A DNA stretch of 64,000 nucleotides, taken from assembly GCA_010672825.2 (NCBI GenBank), contig JAAHFU020000002.1:1190001-1254000 (forward strand), given 5' to 3'. Source of the stretch: Leptolyngbya sp. SIO1E4. GTDB taxonomy: Bacteria > Cyanobacteriota > Cyanobacteriia > Phormidesmidales > Phormidesmidaceae. The notes below the pieces were generated by a model, which ran no database searches, was not told where the DNA came from, and saw only the letters and a list, made by a program, of their open reading frames with translations. Positions 32,427-41,047 of this stretch are shown piece by piece. Numbering within the stretch: the first letter of the stretch is position 1; the number at the start of each line of letters is the position of its first letter. Made by a program: the position numbers and the translations under genes.

Positions 32427-34715
32427 TTACTCCCAGTCATGCTCACGCATCTCGTTGACCCGCTGCTCAGCGTCTTCTGGGCTCAGGCCATATTGTTCCA
32501 TCAACACCTGGGGCAGCTGATCGCAATCACGATGGGGGTCGAGGGTTGTGATGTGAATTGGCAGCGCCACATTGCAGAGATAGGGCGAGTTTTCTTCAGT
32601 TAGCTGTGCCAATGTGAGATTTGGGGTATTCCGTAAGTCTGTTTTACCGAGTATGGCGTCGCTGAGGATGGCGAATCTGAGGTCGATGGGTCTGAGGTCG
32701 GCGGAGCTGAGGTCGGCGGCGCTGAGGTCGGCGAAACTGAGGATGGCGAAACTGAGGTCGGCGGATCTGAGGCTGGCGAAACTGAGGTTGGCGGATCTGA
32801 GATTAGCGAAACTGAGGTCGGCGGATCTGAGGTTGGCGGCGCTGAGGTCGGCGGATCTGAGGTCGGCGAAACTGAGGTCGGCGGCGCTGAGGTTGGCGGC
32901 GCTGAGGTCGGCGGCGCTGAGGGAGACGCTTCTTAACGATCGCTGGGCAAGATTGATCTCCTGAAGGGCTCTAACCAAGGGGGCACGGGCAATTTTATTG
33001 CTGTCGGCATTGTAGGAATTAATGACATCCCAGTGGGGCTGCAGTCGATAGTAGGTGGCAACCTGTACCCCGGCGTAGCTGGCGAGTCCGAGAGGAATCA
33101 CCATGCCAAACCCTGCTAACTTGAAGCGATTGTTGCGTCTGTGGGCCAGGCTGCGATTGAGATAATCCTCTACCCGCTTTGACAACGGCAACTCTCCCCC
33201 ATGCTTTTTTCTAAAAGCTTTGGCATCGGTCAGCTGTCGCCCCTGCAGCAGATAGCCGTTCTGTTTCTTTTGGGGTTGCTGGCTCCATTCCTCTGCAGCT
33301 AGCTCAATCTTACGCTGCTGCCGTAGCAGATCGCGATTCTCCTCTAGCCAATTGCGGAGTTGAGGCCAATTGCGGATCAGGGCTTCGTGGGCAATATCCA
33401 CCACCGCGATGCGGGTTCCCTCGGCTTCATCCCCTTGCTCATCCACATCGGTGACTACTAAATTGGCATCGGCCATTCGCTTAAGCACGTCGGCTACTTG
33501 TGACGCGGAGTGCTTGGCGGAAATTAAGGTGTCTTGGGTGACGCGCCGTCGGGTGTCTTCGGTACCTTCGCCTAGTTGCGTCAGGCTGAGAAAAATATGC
33601 TTGGCCGTTTCCTGCTGCGCTGGCGTGAGGGCGGCGTACACTTCATCGGCCCGTTGCTTCAGCGTGCCGGTTACGCCGCCAAATTGGGCGTAGGTGGAGA
33701 GCTTGAGCTGGTTGTCTTGGCGGCGTTGCCACAGTTCTGTCAGGGTGTACTGCAGCAGGGGTAATGTGCCGGGGGACTGCTCCACATCTCTCAGCAGCGT
33801 CTCGACCAGACCGGGTTCTAGGGCGATGCCGGTTTGTCGGGCGGGTTGGGTGATGGCCTGGGTCAGTTCCTCCGGGGTCATGGGCAGAATGGCGGTGAGG
33901 TGCTGCTCGACCTTTTGGGCCAATCCGCCATAGTGCTGTTCAAAGCATTTGCCGACAAAGTCCGATCGCATCGCCAAAATCAGGCACAGCTGTGAGGTCG
34001 CTGCTAGCCCACCGAGCAGGGTGGCAAAAAAGGTTTGTTGCTCGGTGGGGTCTTGGCAGAGGGTAAAGGCTTCCTCAAACTGGTCGATTACCAGCACGAC
34101 CCGCTGGGCTGCGGAGGTTTGCACCAGGCACCGCAGCCCCTCTGCTCCATCTTGAATCAATGCTTCGGAGTCCCGTTGTTGCTTGGCCCGTTCGACTCGC
34201 GGCAACGCTTCATCTACAAACGCTAGGGCCAGATTTTGTAGGGGGTGTTCGCCGGGTACCAGAATGCGAATTTCATCGTTGCCGCCGTCTTTGAGGCGTT
34301 GCAGCAGCCCGGCTCGCAGCACCGAGGATTTGCCGCTGCCAGAGGCCCCGACGATCGCTAAAAAATTGTCTTGAGCCACTTTCTGCAGCAGTGTCTGAGT
34401 CAGCGCTTCTCGACCATAGAAGTAGCGGGAGTCTTCATCATTGCAGTCGAAATAAGACAGCCCTTTGTAGGGGCAGACCGCCGTTTGCGAGGGCGGTTGA
34501 ACGCCTAAAACCTCGTTGAGAATGGCTTGGAGCTTGTGGGTTCCTGGCCCGGCACCTTCCACCCAGTTCAGCAGCTGGGCGGCGCGTTCCCCTTGGGGCG
34601 CAGATGGGGCAGGCAAACTGCCGTCAGGGGGGCTGAGGGCAAACACCAGTTGCTCAAACAGGGCTGGGGGCAGGCTGCTCAGGGTTTTGATGAGAGACAG
34701 GCGATCTGAACTCAT
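32427..34715 (-). CDS. EAD-nSTAND ATPase with C-terminal pentapeptide repeats
   Basis: A 762-residue STAND protein. Residues 1-72 form an effector-associated-domain-like helical module (LFEQLVFAL ... LLNWVEGAGPGTHKLQAIL). The nSTAND1 NTPase follows, with CPYKGLSYFD and SRYFYGRE, Walker A GASGSGKS (123-130), and Walker B VVLVIDQFEEAF. A membrane helix lies near 545-565, then about 100 residues of pentapeptide repeats (A-D/N-L-S/R-x) and a short C-terminal region. STAND proteins switch on by oligomerising when the C-terminal sensor meets a trigger, and the EAD recruits an effector. No effector gene with a matching EAD is adjacent. The repeat part is a 15-bp tandem at DNA level, so repeat number may vary. 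Confidence 0.85.
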   Translation of the reverse strand: MSSDRLSLIKTLSSLPPALFEQLVFALSPPDGSLPAPSAPQGERAAQLLNWVEGAGPGTHKLQAILNEVLGVQPPSQTAVCPYKGLSYFDCNDEDSRYFYGREALTQTLLQKVAQDNFLAIVGASGSGKSSVLRAGLLQRLKDGGNDEIRILVPGEHPLQNLALAFVDEALPRVERAKQQRDSEALIQDGAEGLRCLVQTSAAQRVVLVIDQFEEAFTLCQDPTEQQTFFATLLGGLAATSQLCLILAMRSDFVGKCFEQHYGGLAQKVEQHLTAILPMTPEELTQAITQPARQTGIALEPGLVETLLRDVEQSPGTLPLLQYTLTELWQRRQDNQLKLSTYAQFGGVTGTLKQRADEVYAALTPAQQETAKHIFLSLTQLGEGTEDTRRRVTQDTLISAKHSASQVADVLKRMADANLVVTDVDEQGDEAEGTRIAVVDIAHEALIRNWPQLRNWLEENRDLLRQQRKIELAAEEWSQQPQKKQNGYLLQGRQLTDAKAFRKKHGGELPLSKRVEDYLNRSLAHRRNNRFKLAGFGMVIPLGLASYAGVQVATYYRLQPHWDVINSYNADSNKIARAPLVRALQEINLAQRSLRSVSLSAADLSAANLSAADLSFADLRSADLSAANLRSADLSFANLRSANLSFASLRSADLSFAILSFADLSAADLSSADLRPIDLRFAILSDAILGKTDLRNTPNLTLAQLTEENSPYLCNVALPIHITTLDPHRDCDQLPQVLMEQYGLSPEDAEQRVNEMREHDWE
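32640..32930. repeat. 15-bp tandem repeat coding the pentapeptide region
   Basis: About 18-19 units resembling CTGAGGTCGGCGGAT/CTGAGGTTGGCGAAA in tandem. Read on the minus strand they give A-D-L-S/R-x pentapeptides of the STAND protein. Read on the plus strand, an open frame (32614-32964) gives A-x-L-R-S/L pentapeptides. I treat the plus frame as a by-product of repeat composition, not as a gene. Confidence 0.85.
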
Positions 34716-34962
34716 AGGTGACGGGGCTGAGACTCGCTGAACATAGGCCGCACTCTGGGATACCGGAATTTTAGCCTCAGCGGTGGTGAATGGTCAGCAT
34801 CAACAGATAATTGTGCCTGGGTATCATGGGGGCGATCGCGATCTCCCTATTTTGCTTTTTTTGGCAGCAGGGCTGGTTCCAAAACTCCGCTGCATTGCCT
34901 TCAGAAAGCGATTCTTAAGACGGTTTGTCTGGGAATCTCGGTGATAGGATCACGGTGCATTT

Positions 34963-35077
34963 ATGTATACCTGCCGCCGGTCTTGGCAGCGGTTCCCCGT
35001 CGGCTAGGGCACCCTAGCCCCCCAACCCCATACCCTGTCTTGACCCAGGTGTACTGCACTCAACTGAGAAGGGCTAT
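34963..35077 (+). repeat. Dispersed TATAGC repeat, degenerate copy before apt
   Basis: The right half (CCCTGTCTTGACCCAGGTGT, then the ACTGCACTCAACTGAGAAGG end) matches the family well and ends with GGCTAT 11 bp before the apt start codon. The left half is diverged. Confidence 0.6.
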
Positions 35078-35087
35078 CAAACAACCT

Positions 35088-35600
35088 ATGGATCTCAAGC
35101 GCCTGATTCGTGAAATCCCTGATTTTCCTAAACCTGGCATCCAGTTTCGAGACATCACTACCTTACTCGCCAATCCCCAAGCCCTGCGCCACTCCATAGA
35201 GCTGTTGGAGGCTAAATGCGCTGACCTCAAGCCCGACTACATCGCTGGGATTGAGTCGCGGGGGTTTATGTTTGGCATGCCGTTGGCCTATCGCATGAAC
35301 CTGGGGTTTGCCCCCGTGCGTAAACCCGGCAAGCTGCCTGCCGCTATCCATGCCGCTGAATATGAGTTGGAATATGGCAGCGATCGCCTAGAGCTGCATC
35401 AAGACGCCTTTAGCCCCGGCAGTCGCGTACTCGTGATTGACGATTTAATCGCGACGGGGGGCACAGCGGCCGCCACGGCAGAGCTGATCCAAAAAACAGG
35501 GTGTGACCTGGTGGGCTTCGGCTTTGTGGTGGAGCTGTCTGACCTGGCTGGGCGTCAAAAGTTACCCGATGTCCCGATTGTTAGCCTGGTGCAGTATTAA
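35088..35600 (+). CDS. apt: Adenine phosphoribosyltransferase
   Basis: A 170-residue purine-salvage enzyme converting adenine and PRPP to AMP in the cytosol. The family start is [20 protein letters not shown], so the start is set at 35088; the open frame reaching back to 34941 is dispersed-repeat sequence. The PRPP loop is [20 protein letters not shown], and the [11 protein letters not shown] loop is intact. The leader is almost wholly a degenerate repeat copy, so transcription or translation signals may come from that element. Confidence 0.96.
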   Translation: MDLKRLIREIPDFPKPGIQFRDITTLLANPQALRHSIELLEAKCADLKPDYIAGIESRGFMFGMPLAYRMNLGFAPVRKPGKLPAAIHAAEYELEYGSDRLELHQDAFSPGSRVLVIDDLIATGGTAAATAELIQKTGCDLVGFGFVVELSDLAGRQKLPDVPIVSLVQY

Positions 35601-35704
35601 AATTAGCTAAACTACGCTCATCTTGGTAGCTAGGTGAGGTTCTTCCAAACGGTAGGGCTGCAACTCTCAATCTGGATATTTGAATCCGCCCGTAATTGTG
35701 CGCC

Positions 35705-36766
35705 ATGACCCCAACTCAACCGTCTAAGTCCAAGCGATCGCCCGTAGAAATTTGGTTCCTCGCCAGTGCTGTGCTCACCAGCGAGACCAGTCTGTACATT
35801 GTGAAGCGAGTTCTCCAGGCGCTTTTGACGCTGTTTTTGGCGTCTATCTTTAGCTTCATGGTGATTCAGCTATCACCGGGGGACTTTTTAGACCTCTACC
35901 GGCAAAATCCTCAAGTTTCTCCGGAAACGATTCAGCAGCTGGAGGAGCAGTTTGGGCTCAACCGTCCGGTTTGGGAGCAGTACTGGCGATGGCTAGCTCA
36001 GGTCATCACCCGGTTTAACTTCGGCATGAGCTTTGCCTACAATCGCCCGGCAGTTGAAATTTTGTGGGAGCGGATTCCCAACACCTTAATGCTGTCGATC
36101 ACCTCCATTGTGGTAACTTGGGCGATCGCGATTCCATTAGGGATTGTGGGGGCCATCAAGCAAAACAAGTTTGCCGATCAGTTCTTGCGGGTGATTAGCT
36201 ATCTTGGCCAGGGGCTACCTACGCTAATCACTGGGCTGCTGCTGTTATTTTTCGCCCAGATGACTGCACCGCTGTTTCCGATTGGGGGGCGCACCAGCAT
36301 CAACCACGAAGAGCTGACCTGGTTTGGCAAGCTGCTCGATATTGCCTGGCACCTGGTGCTGCCGACCCTGGCGTTGAGCATTACCAGCTATGCGGGGCTG
36401 CAGCGCATTATGCGGGGGCAGCTGCTGGATGTACTGCGGCAAGACTATATTCAAACCGCCCGTGCCAAGGGCTTACCGGAAGATCGGGTGATTTACGTCC
36501 ATGCCCTGCGCAATGCCATCAACCCGATGATTACGCTGTTAGGGTTTGAATTTGCCAACATTTTGGCCGGGGCCTTTATCACAGAAAACTATTTCAACTG
36601 GCCAGGGCTAGGGCGGCTGATTTTGCAGGCTGTGCAGGCCCAGGATCTGTACCTGGTGATGGCTAGTTTGATGATGGGGGCGGTGATTCTGATTGTGGGG
36701 AATTTGCTGGCTGACCTGGCGTTGACCATTGCCGATCCTCGCATCAAGATATCAGAACTGAATTAG
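35705..36766 (+). CDS. Dipeptide/oligopeptide ABC transporter permease (DppB/OppB-like)
   Basis: A 353-residue inner-membrane permease with six helices. The binding-protein-dependent transport (BPD_transp_1) domain is clear, including the coupling EAA-type loop ARAKGLPEDRVIYVHALRNA and the early SPGDFLDLYRQNPQVSPETI segment typical of DppB. ATGs at 35696 and 35705 are both possible; the second was chosen on position only. It should import peptides, nickel or a related solute, but no partner permease, ATPase or binding protein lies in the window, so these must be elsewhere, as often happens in cyanobacteria. Confidence 0.9.
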   Translation: MTPTQPSKSKRSPVEIWFLASAVLTSETSLYIVKRVLQALLTLFLASIFSFMVIQLSPGDFLDLYRQNPQVSPETIQQLEEQFGLNRPVWEQYWRWLAQVITRFNFGMSFAYNRPAVEILWERIPNTLMLSITSIVVTWAIAIPLGIVGAIKQNKFADQFLRVISYLGQGLPTLITGLLLLFFAQMTAPLFPIGGRTSINHEELTWFGKLLDIAWHLVLPTLALSITSYAGLQRIMRGQLLDVLRQDYIQTARAKGLPEDRVIYVHALRNAINPMITLLGFEFANILAGAFITENYFNWPGLGRLILQAVQAQDLYLVMASLMMGAVILIVGNLLADLALTIADPRIKISELN

Positions 36767-36829
36767 CCCTGAATGAACGGAGATGCGGACGATCCGTGTT
36801 TCCCCTTCGCGATCGCATGACCCAGGTTT

Positions 36830-37129
36830 ATGTATTCTCAGGTTTATTATTTGCTGCGCTCAAAGCAAGACGGTCGCCACTTGGCTGCCCGCCCCGATGC
36901 TGAGCACCACCCGGACAGGACGTTTTTGCTCGTGTTTCCAGCCGATCATGAAGCGCTGACCTATCTCAGTACCCATGCCCCAGAAGTGCGCGATCGCTTC
37001 ACGGTAGAATCGCTGCCTGCTTATCAAATTAAAGGGGTGATCAGCCGCTGGGGGTTTGCTGGCATCGGGGTGGTGAATGATCCTATCGCCCCTAATGTGC
37101 AGTTTTTAGAGGGCAATCGCCTGCCGTAG
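36830..37129 (+). CDS. Conserved-looking hypothetical protein
   Basis: A 99-residue protein that I do not recognise. It has a regular alternation of charged and hydrophobic residues (YYLLRSKQDGRHLAARPD, FLLVFPADHEALTYL, RWGFAGIGVVNDP), no membrane helix and no cysteine, and looks like a small folded cytosolic protein. It starts about 60 bp after the permease gene on the same strand and may be co-transcribed with it. An ATG at 36817 opens another frame. Confidence 0.6.
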   Translation: MYSQVYYLLRSKQDGRHLAARPDAEHHPDRTFLLVFPADHEALTYLSTHAPEVRDRFTVESLPAYQIKGVISRWGFAGIGVVNDPIAPNVQFLEGNRLP

Positions 37130-37155
37130 GGAGGCTCTGGCTGCCGCGACGAGTC

Positions 37156-37869
37156 CTAATTCACCAGACCGGCCCGTAAGGCTCGCACGGCGGCTTTGGT
37201 GCGATCGTCCACCCCGAGCTTGTTCAAAATGTTGCGCACGTGGGTTTTGACGGTACCCACCGTGATGTAAGAGCGTTCTGCAATTTCAGCATTGCTGCAG
37301 CCGTCTACAATCAGCTCTAAAATTTCCAACTCCCGTTCTGTGAGCGGATAAGATTCCAGCACTTGCTCATAGTCTGACTCGATCGCGTTGATGGCAACGG
37401 TACGGCTGCTATCGCCAGCTGCAACTGGGGCCTGGCGCACCTGACGCAAAACGATACTGGCGATCGCCGGGTCAATCCAAGAATTACCATCGTGGGTTTC
37501 TCGCACCGCGACCATTAAGTCGTCAAGCTCGGTTTGCTTCATGCAGTAAGAATCAGCCCCAGCGGCAAAGGCTGCCATGACAGCTTCTTCACTGTCGTGC
37601 ATCGTCAGCATTAAAACCTTGGTGTTAACGCCCTCGCAGCCAGCCTGAAAATCTCGGAAGCGGCGCACAATTTCAATGCCGTCGATATCCGGCAGGCCAA
37701 TGTCTACCAGGGCCACATCTGGCTGATGGGTTTCCAGCAGCTTCAGCCCCCCTTGCCCATTGCTTGCCTCTCCCACAAATTCCATATCGGGCTGTTGCCT
37801 AAAAGCGACCTTCAGCCCCATCCGGGTCAAGTCGTGGTCTTCAATGAGTGCAATTCGAATGCTGGACAT
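37156..37869 (-). CDS. NarL/FixJ-type response regulator (REC-LuxR HTH)
   Basis: A 237-residue two-component regulator. The receiver domain starts IRIALIEDHDLTRMGLKVAF with the phospho-acceptor Asp in VALVDIGLPDIDG. The LuxR-type helix-turn-helix is LTERELEILELIVDG and EIAERSYITVGTVKTHVRNI. The start at 37869 is chosen because the REC domain begins there; the frame upstream to 38004 has no homology. It is divergent from the sensor-kinase operon and could be its output or be paired with an unlinked kinase. Confidence 0.92.
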   Translation of the reverse strand: MSSIRIALIEDHDLTRMGLKVAFRQQPDMEFVGEASNGQGGLKLLETHQPDVALVDIGLPDIDGIEIVRRFRDFQAGCEGVNTKVLMLTMHDSEEAVMAAFAAGADSYCMKQTELDDLMVAVRETHDGNSWIDPAIASIVLRQVRQAPVAAGDSSRTVAINAIESDYEQVLESYPLTERELEILELIVDGCSNAEIAERSYITVGTVKTHVRNILNKLGVDDRTKAAVRALRAGLVN

Positions 37870-38199
37870 CGTTAGCAGTCTCTCAAACTTTATTAATCTA
37901 TCTAGGCAGGGTTTTGAGCGATTCCTGCAGAGGCAAGTCGCCCTCAGGCGCATATCTGTAATAGGTACTATCTCGGAAAACCAGCAGCAACGCATATTCC
38001 TCAAGATAGAGGTTTATTGCCTGTCCGTATCTATCCCAGGGTATAGCTGTTTAACGTTGCCAGTGCTCTACTGTTTGTAGTAGCCCACTAGCCATGACCG
38101 CTTACGCAGGGGTCGTCGCTACCTCAACTGGATGAATCTCTTGGATACTCCCAAGGCTGCATCACCGCCCATACCCCCTCCTTTGAAACCCTCTAGCAG

Positions 38200-38300
38200 C
38201 ACCTGCGGATAAAACACACCCCAAACCCCAAACCCTAAACCCTAGACCCCAAACCCAAACCCCCACCTTGACCCAGGTGTCCTGCCCTCAACATTCTAAA
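38200..38300 (+). repeat. Dispersed TATAGC repeat, degenerate copy before the hybrid sensor
   Basis: The core CCCCAAACCCTAAACCCTAG and the right half CTTGACCCAGGTGTCCTGCC are recognisable. The ends are worn. It occupies the leader of the sensor kinase operon and would be translated only if an upstream ATG at 38268 were used. Confidence 0.6.
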
Positions 38301-38309
38301 GACGAAGCC

Positions 38310-40385
38310 ATGACATCACTTCAGAACGTGCTTTCAGCGGGAGTATTGATTCCCCCCAGTCACGGTTATCCCTGGCAGCTAGGGTTAGTTGGGCTACAGG
38401 TCGCTTCAGAGGCTGTACTTACCCTGGCTTATTACCTGATGGCTGCGGCGTTGCTGTATGGTGTGCAGCGGCAGGATGTGCCCTTCAGGGGGCTGCTGTG
38501 GTTATTCATCGCCTTCACAGCCGCCTCGGGCACGACCCATGGGCTGGCGATCTGGGCGCTGTGGTTCCCAACCTACGGGCTTTGGGGGGGCATCAAAGCT
38601 TTCACGGCTTTACTTTCGCTGGGAGTGGCTGTGGCCGTGATTCGCCGGATGCCTAACCTGTTGTCGATGCCTGGCCCCCCGCAGCTGGTGGGGCCTCATG
38701 AGTCGTTATCGCAGGAGATCGCCGCGGGAAAAGTTGTCAAAGTCAACGAGCAGGTGCTGAACCAGGAACTAGAGCAGCGTGTTGCCAGGCGCACCCAGGC
38801 ATTGACACAGTCTCAGGCCGCTCGTGAACAACAGCTGCAGAAAGCGCAAGTCGTCCGTTCTGAACTTGAAATTGCCCTGGAAAATTTACAGGACACGACT
38901 GAACGGTTGGATATTGCCCTCAGTGCCGCTCGAATGGGGTCATGGGATTGGAACATGCAGCAGCAGCAGCTGTATTGGTCGCCCAAGACGGAGGAAATTT
39001 TGGGGTTTGCTCCTGGGACTGCCAATCCTAGCTACTCTGCCTGGGCCGAGCGGGTTCATCCAGAGGATTTGCCTCGGGTAGAAGCGGCGATCGCCCAGGC
39101 TCAGCAAACCCAGCAAATTCTCTCGGAGGATTATCGAGTTGTCTGGCCAGATCAGAGTGTGCATTGGGTATTGTCACAGGGGAACGTCATATCTTCTCCC
39201 GAGGGCACGCCCTACAGAATGATTGGGGTAATTCAGGAGATCACAGAATCTAAACAGGCAGAACTGGCGTTGAAGACCAGCGAATCCCGATTTCGAGCCG
39301 TGTTTGAACAGGCTGCTGTGGGGATGGCGCGGCTGTCTGCCGCCGGGCATTGGCTGCAGGTCAACCAAACCTTGTGTGATCTCCTTGGCTGTACCGCCAG
39401 TGAGCTAATAGGGCAATCGTTTCAGGCCGTGACTGACCCCGCTGATTTGGCCCAGGATGCCCATTACTATCAGCAGCTTGTTCAGGGCAAGTTGGATGCT
39501 TGCCGCTTTGAAAAGCGCTATCTCCATAAGGACGGCACACCCATCTGGACCATGCTCACGGTTTCTACAGAACGCGATGAAGGTGGCGAGGTGCTCGCCT
39601 TCATTGCGGTGATTGAAGATATTCGTACGCTGAAGCAGGCGCTGACTGATCTGCAGATACGGGCAGCTGAACTTGAAAGCGTCAATAGCATGTTGGCCAT
39701 CACAACTGCCAGCCTCAAAGATCGCAACGCAGAGCTAGATCAGTTTGCCTACGTGACTTCCCATGACCTTAAAGCCCCTCTCAGGGCCATTGCCAACCTC
39801 TCAGAATGGATTGAAGAAGACCTGGGCAACCAACTTCCAGCGGAAAACCAGCATCAGTTTTCGCTACTCAGACAACGGGTGCACCGCATGGAAGACTTGA
39901 TTAACGGCCTGTTGGAATATTCCCGCGTGGGTCGTCAAGAACAGCCCGTCGAAGCCGTTGCCGTTGACCAACTGTTGGCCGAGACGATTGACCTCCTCTC
40001 CCCACCGGAGGCGTTTACCATTACCGTAGCTGCGGAGATGCCTACCCTCACAACCCATCGGATAGCGCTGAGTCAGGTGTTTGCCAATTTGATTAGCAAT
40101 GCCATTAAGCATCGCGATCGCGACGATGGCCAGATTCAAATTACGGCTCAAGACCAAGGCAGCCTGATTGAGTTTGCCGTTATGGATGATGGGCCAGGCA
40201 TTGATCCGAAATACCATGACAAGGTTTTTACTATCTTCCAGACCCTTAAAGCCCGCGATGAATTTGAAAGTACGGGCATTGGCTTATCAGTGGTCAAAAA
40301 GATTGTTGAGTCCGAAGGGGGCACAATTTGGCTCAAGTCATCCGTGGGGCAAGGGGCTGCATTTCATTTCACCTGGCCGAAGTAA
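38310..40385 (+). CDS. Ethylene-receptor-like membrane sensor histidine kinase
   Basis: A 691-residue kinase. Residues 24-125 form three membrane helices with the ethylene-binding-domain pattern (LTLAYYL, GTTHGLAIWALW, then KAFTALLSL and a MPNLLSMP end). The Cu-ligand cysteine of plant ETR1 is Ser73 here; the histidine is kept as His77, and the ETR1 Asp25 position is Glu34. Two PAS/PAC modules follow (about 195-450), then HisKA with His485 in SHDLKAPLRAIANL and a full HATPase domain (GPGIDPK, GIGLSVVKKIVE). It lacks a receiver. It is followed by two regulator genes on the same strand. The start at 38310 excludes the repeat-derived leader. Ethylene or copper binding is doubtful given Ser73. 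Confidence 0.85.
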   Translation: MTSLQNVLSAGVLIPPSHGYPWQLGLVGLQVASEAVLTLAYYLMAAALLYGVQRQDVPFRGLLWLFIAFTAASGTTHGLAIWALWFPTYGLWGGIKAFTALLSLGVAVAVIRRMPNLLSMPGPPQLVGPHESLSQEIAAGKVVKVNEQVLNQELEQRVARRTQALTQSQAAREQQLQKAQVVRSELEIALENLQDTTERLDIALSAARMGSWDWNMQQQQLYWSPKTEEILGFAPGTANPSYSAWAERVHPEDLPRVEAAIAQAQQTQQILSEDYRVVWPDQSVHWVLSQGNVISSPEGTPYRMIGVIQEITESKQAELALKTSESRFRAVFEQAAVGMARLSAAGHWLQVNQTLCDLLGCTASELIGQSFQAVTDPADLAQDAHYYQQLVQGKLDACRFEKRYLHKDGTPIWTMLTVSTERDEGGEVLAFIAVIEDIRTLKQALTDLQIRAAELESVNSMLAITTASLKDRNAELDQFAYVTSHDLKAPLRAIANLSEWIEEDLGNQLPAENQHQFSLLRQRVHRMEDLINGLLEYSRVGRQEQPVEAVAVDQLLAETIDLLSPPEAFTITVAAEMPTLTTHRIALSQVFANLISNAIKHRDRDDGQIQITAQDQGSLIEFAVMDDGPGIDPKYHDKVFTIFQTLKARDEFESTGIGLSVVKKIVESEGGTIWLKSSVGQGAAFHFTWPK

Positions 40386-40544
40386 AAAACTTCCACCGGT
40401 CACCGCAGACTCCTCCCTAAGGGGGACGGTTTATCTTGCGGTTGCCGCATAAAATGGTCTACAGCCAAGCGCAAAAAGTTCTTTTTTGAGGATCCGCCTC
40501 GGCCCTGAAGAATGCCCGAATTAGTCATAGAGAGGAACGCACCT

Positions 40545-40976
40545 ATGGAGGAACGCGTCGTTAATATTTTGCTCGTTGAAGACGACGAAGTCGATGTCAT
40601 GAACGTTAAGCGGGCATTTCAGCGCAATAAGATCACGAATCCTCTCTACGTCGCAGGCAATGGGCTAGAAGCGCTCGATATGCTCCGAGGTAACCATGAA
40701 ACTGACACTGAGGTGCCCAACAGTCGGCGCATCATTCTTTTAGACATCAACATGCCCAAGATGAACGGGATTGAATTTCTCCATGAGCTTAGGAAAGATC
40801 CTGACCTTGCCCCCACGCCCGTCATTGTATTAACCACTTCAGATGAAGACCAAGATCGCGTCGAAGCCTATAAATTAAATGTGGCTGGCTATATTTTAAA
40901 GCCCGTGACCTTTTCTAGTTTTGCTGAGGTCATGGCTGCCCTAAATCGATATTGGACCCTCTGTGAAATGCCCTAA
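40545..40976 (+). CDS. Rcp1-like single-domain response regulator
   Basis: A 143-residue CheY-type receiver of the Rcp1 class that usually serves PAS/phytochrome-type kinases. The acidic pocket VEDDEVDVMNVKRAF, phospho-acceptor Asp in IILLDINMPKMNG, the Thr of VIVLTTSD and the Lys of YILKPVTF are intact. An AGAGGAACG stretch lies ahead of ATG 40545; an in-frame ATG at 40512 is also possible. It sits between the sensor kinase and the REC-kinase gene, so phosphate probably flows through it. Confidence 0.93.
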   Translation: MEERVVNILLVEDDEVDVMNVKRAFQRNKITNPLYVAGNGLEALDMLRGNHETDTEVPNSRRIILLDINMPKMNGIEFLHELRKDPDLAPTPVIVLTTSDEDQDRVEAYKLNVAGYILKPVTFSSFAEVMAALNRYWTLCEMP

Positions 40977-41047
40977 GGAGCGTCCTAAGAAATGGCCCAC
41001 GAAATACCCTGGGGTGCTCTCGTTTTACCCTTAACGACCTGCCAGAA

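Noticed and set aside
32614-32964. Plus-strand 116-codon open frame with pentapeptide-like repeats
   Set aside because: It is the exact complement of the STAND protein's repeat region; codon pattern and context favour the minus strand. Kept as a curiosity only.
34941-35087. N-terminal extension of apt
   Set aside because: The added residues come from the dispersed repeat; Apt family proteins start at the MDLKRLI position.
38268-38309. Longer start for the ethylene-receptor-like kinase
   Set aside because: The extra 14 residues are repeat-derived and show no similarity to the sensor fold.
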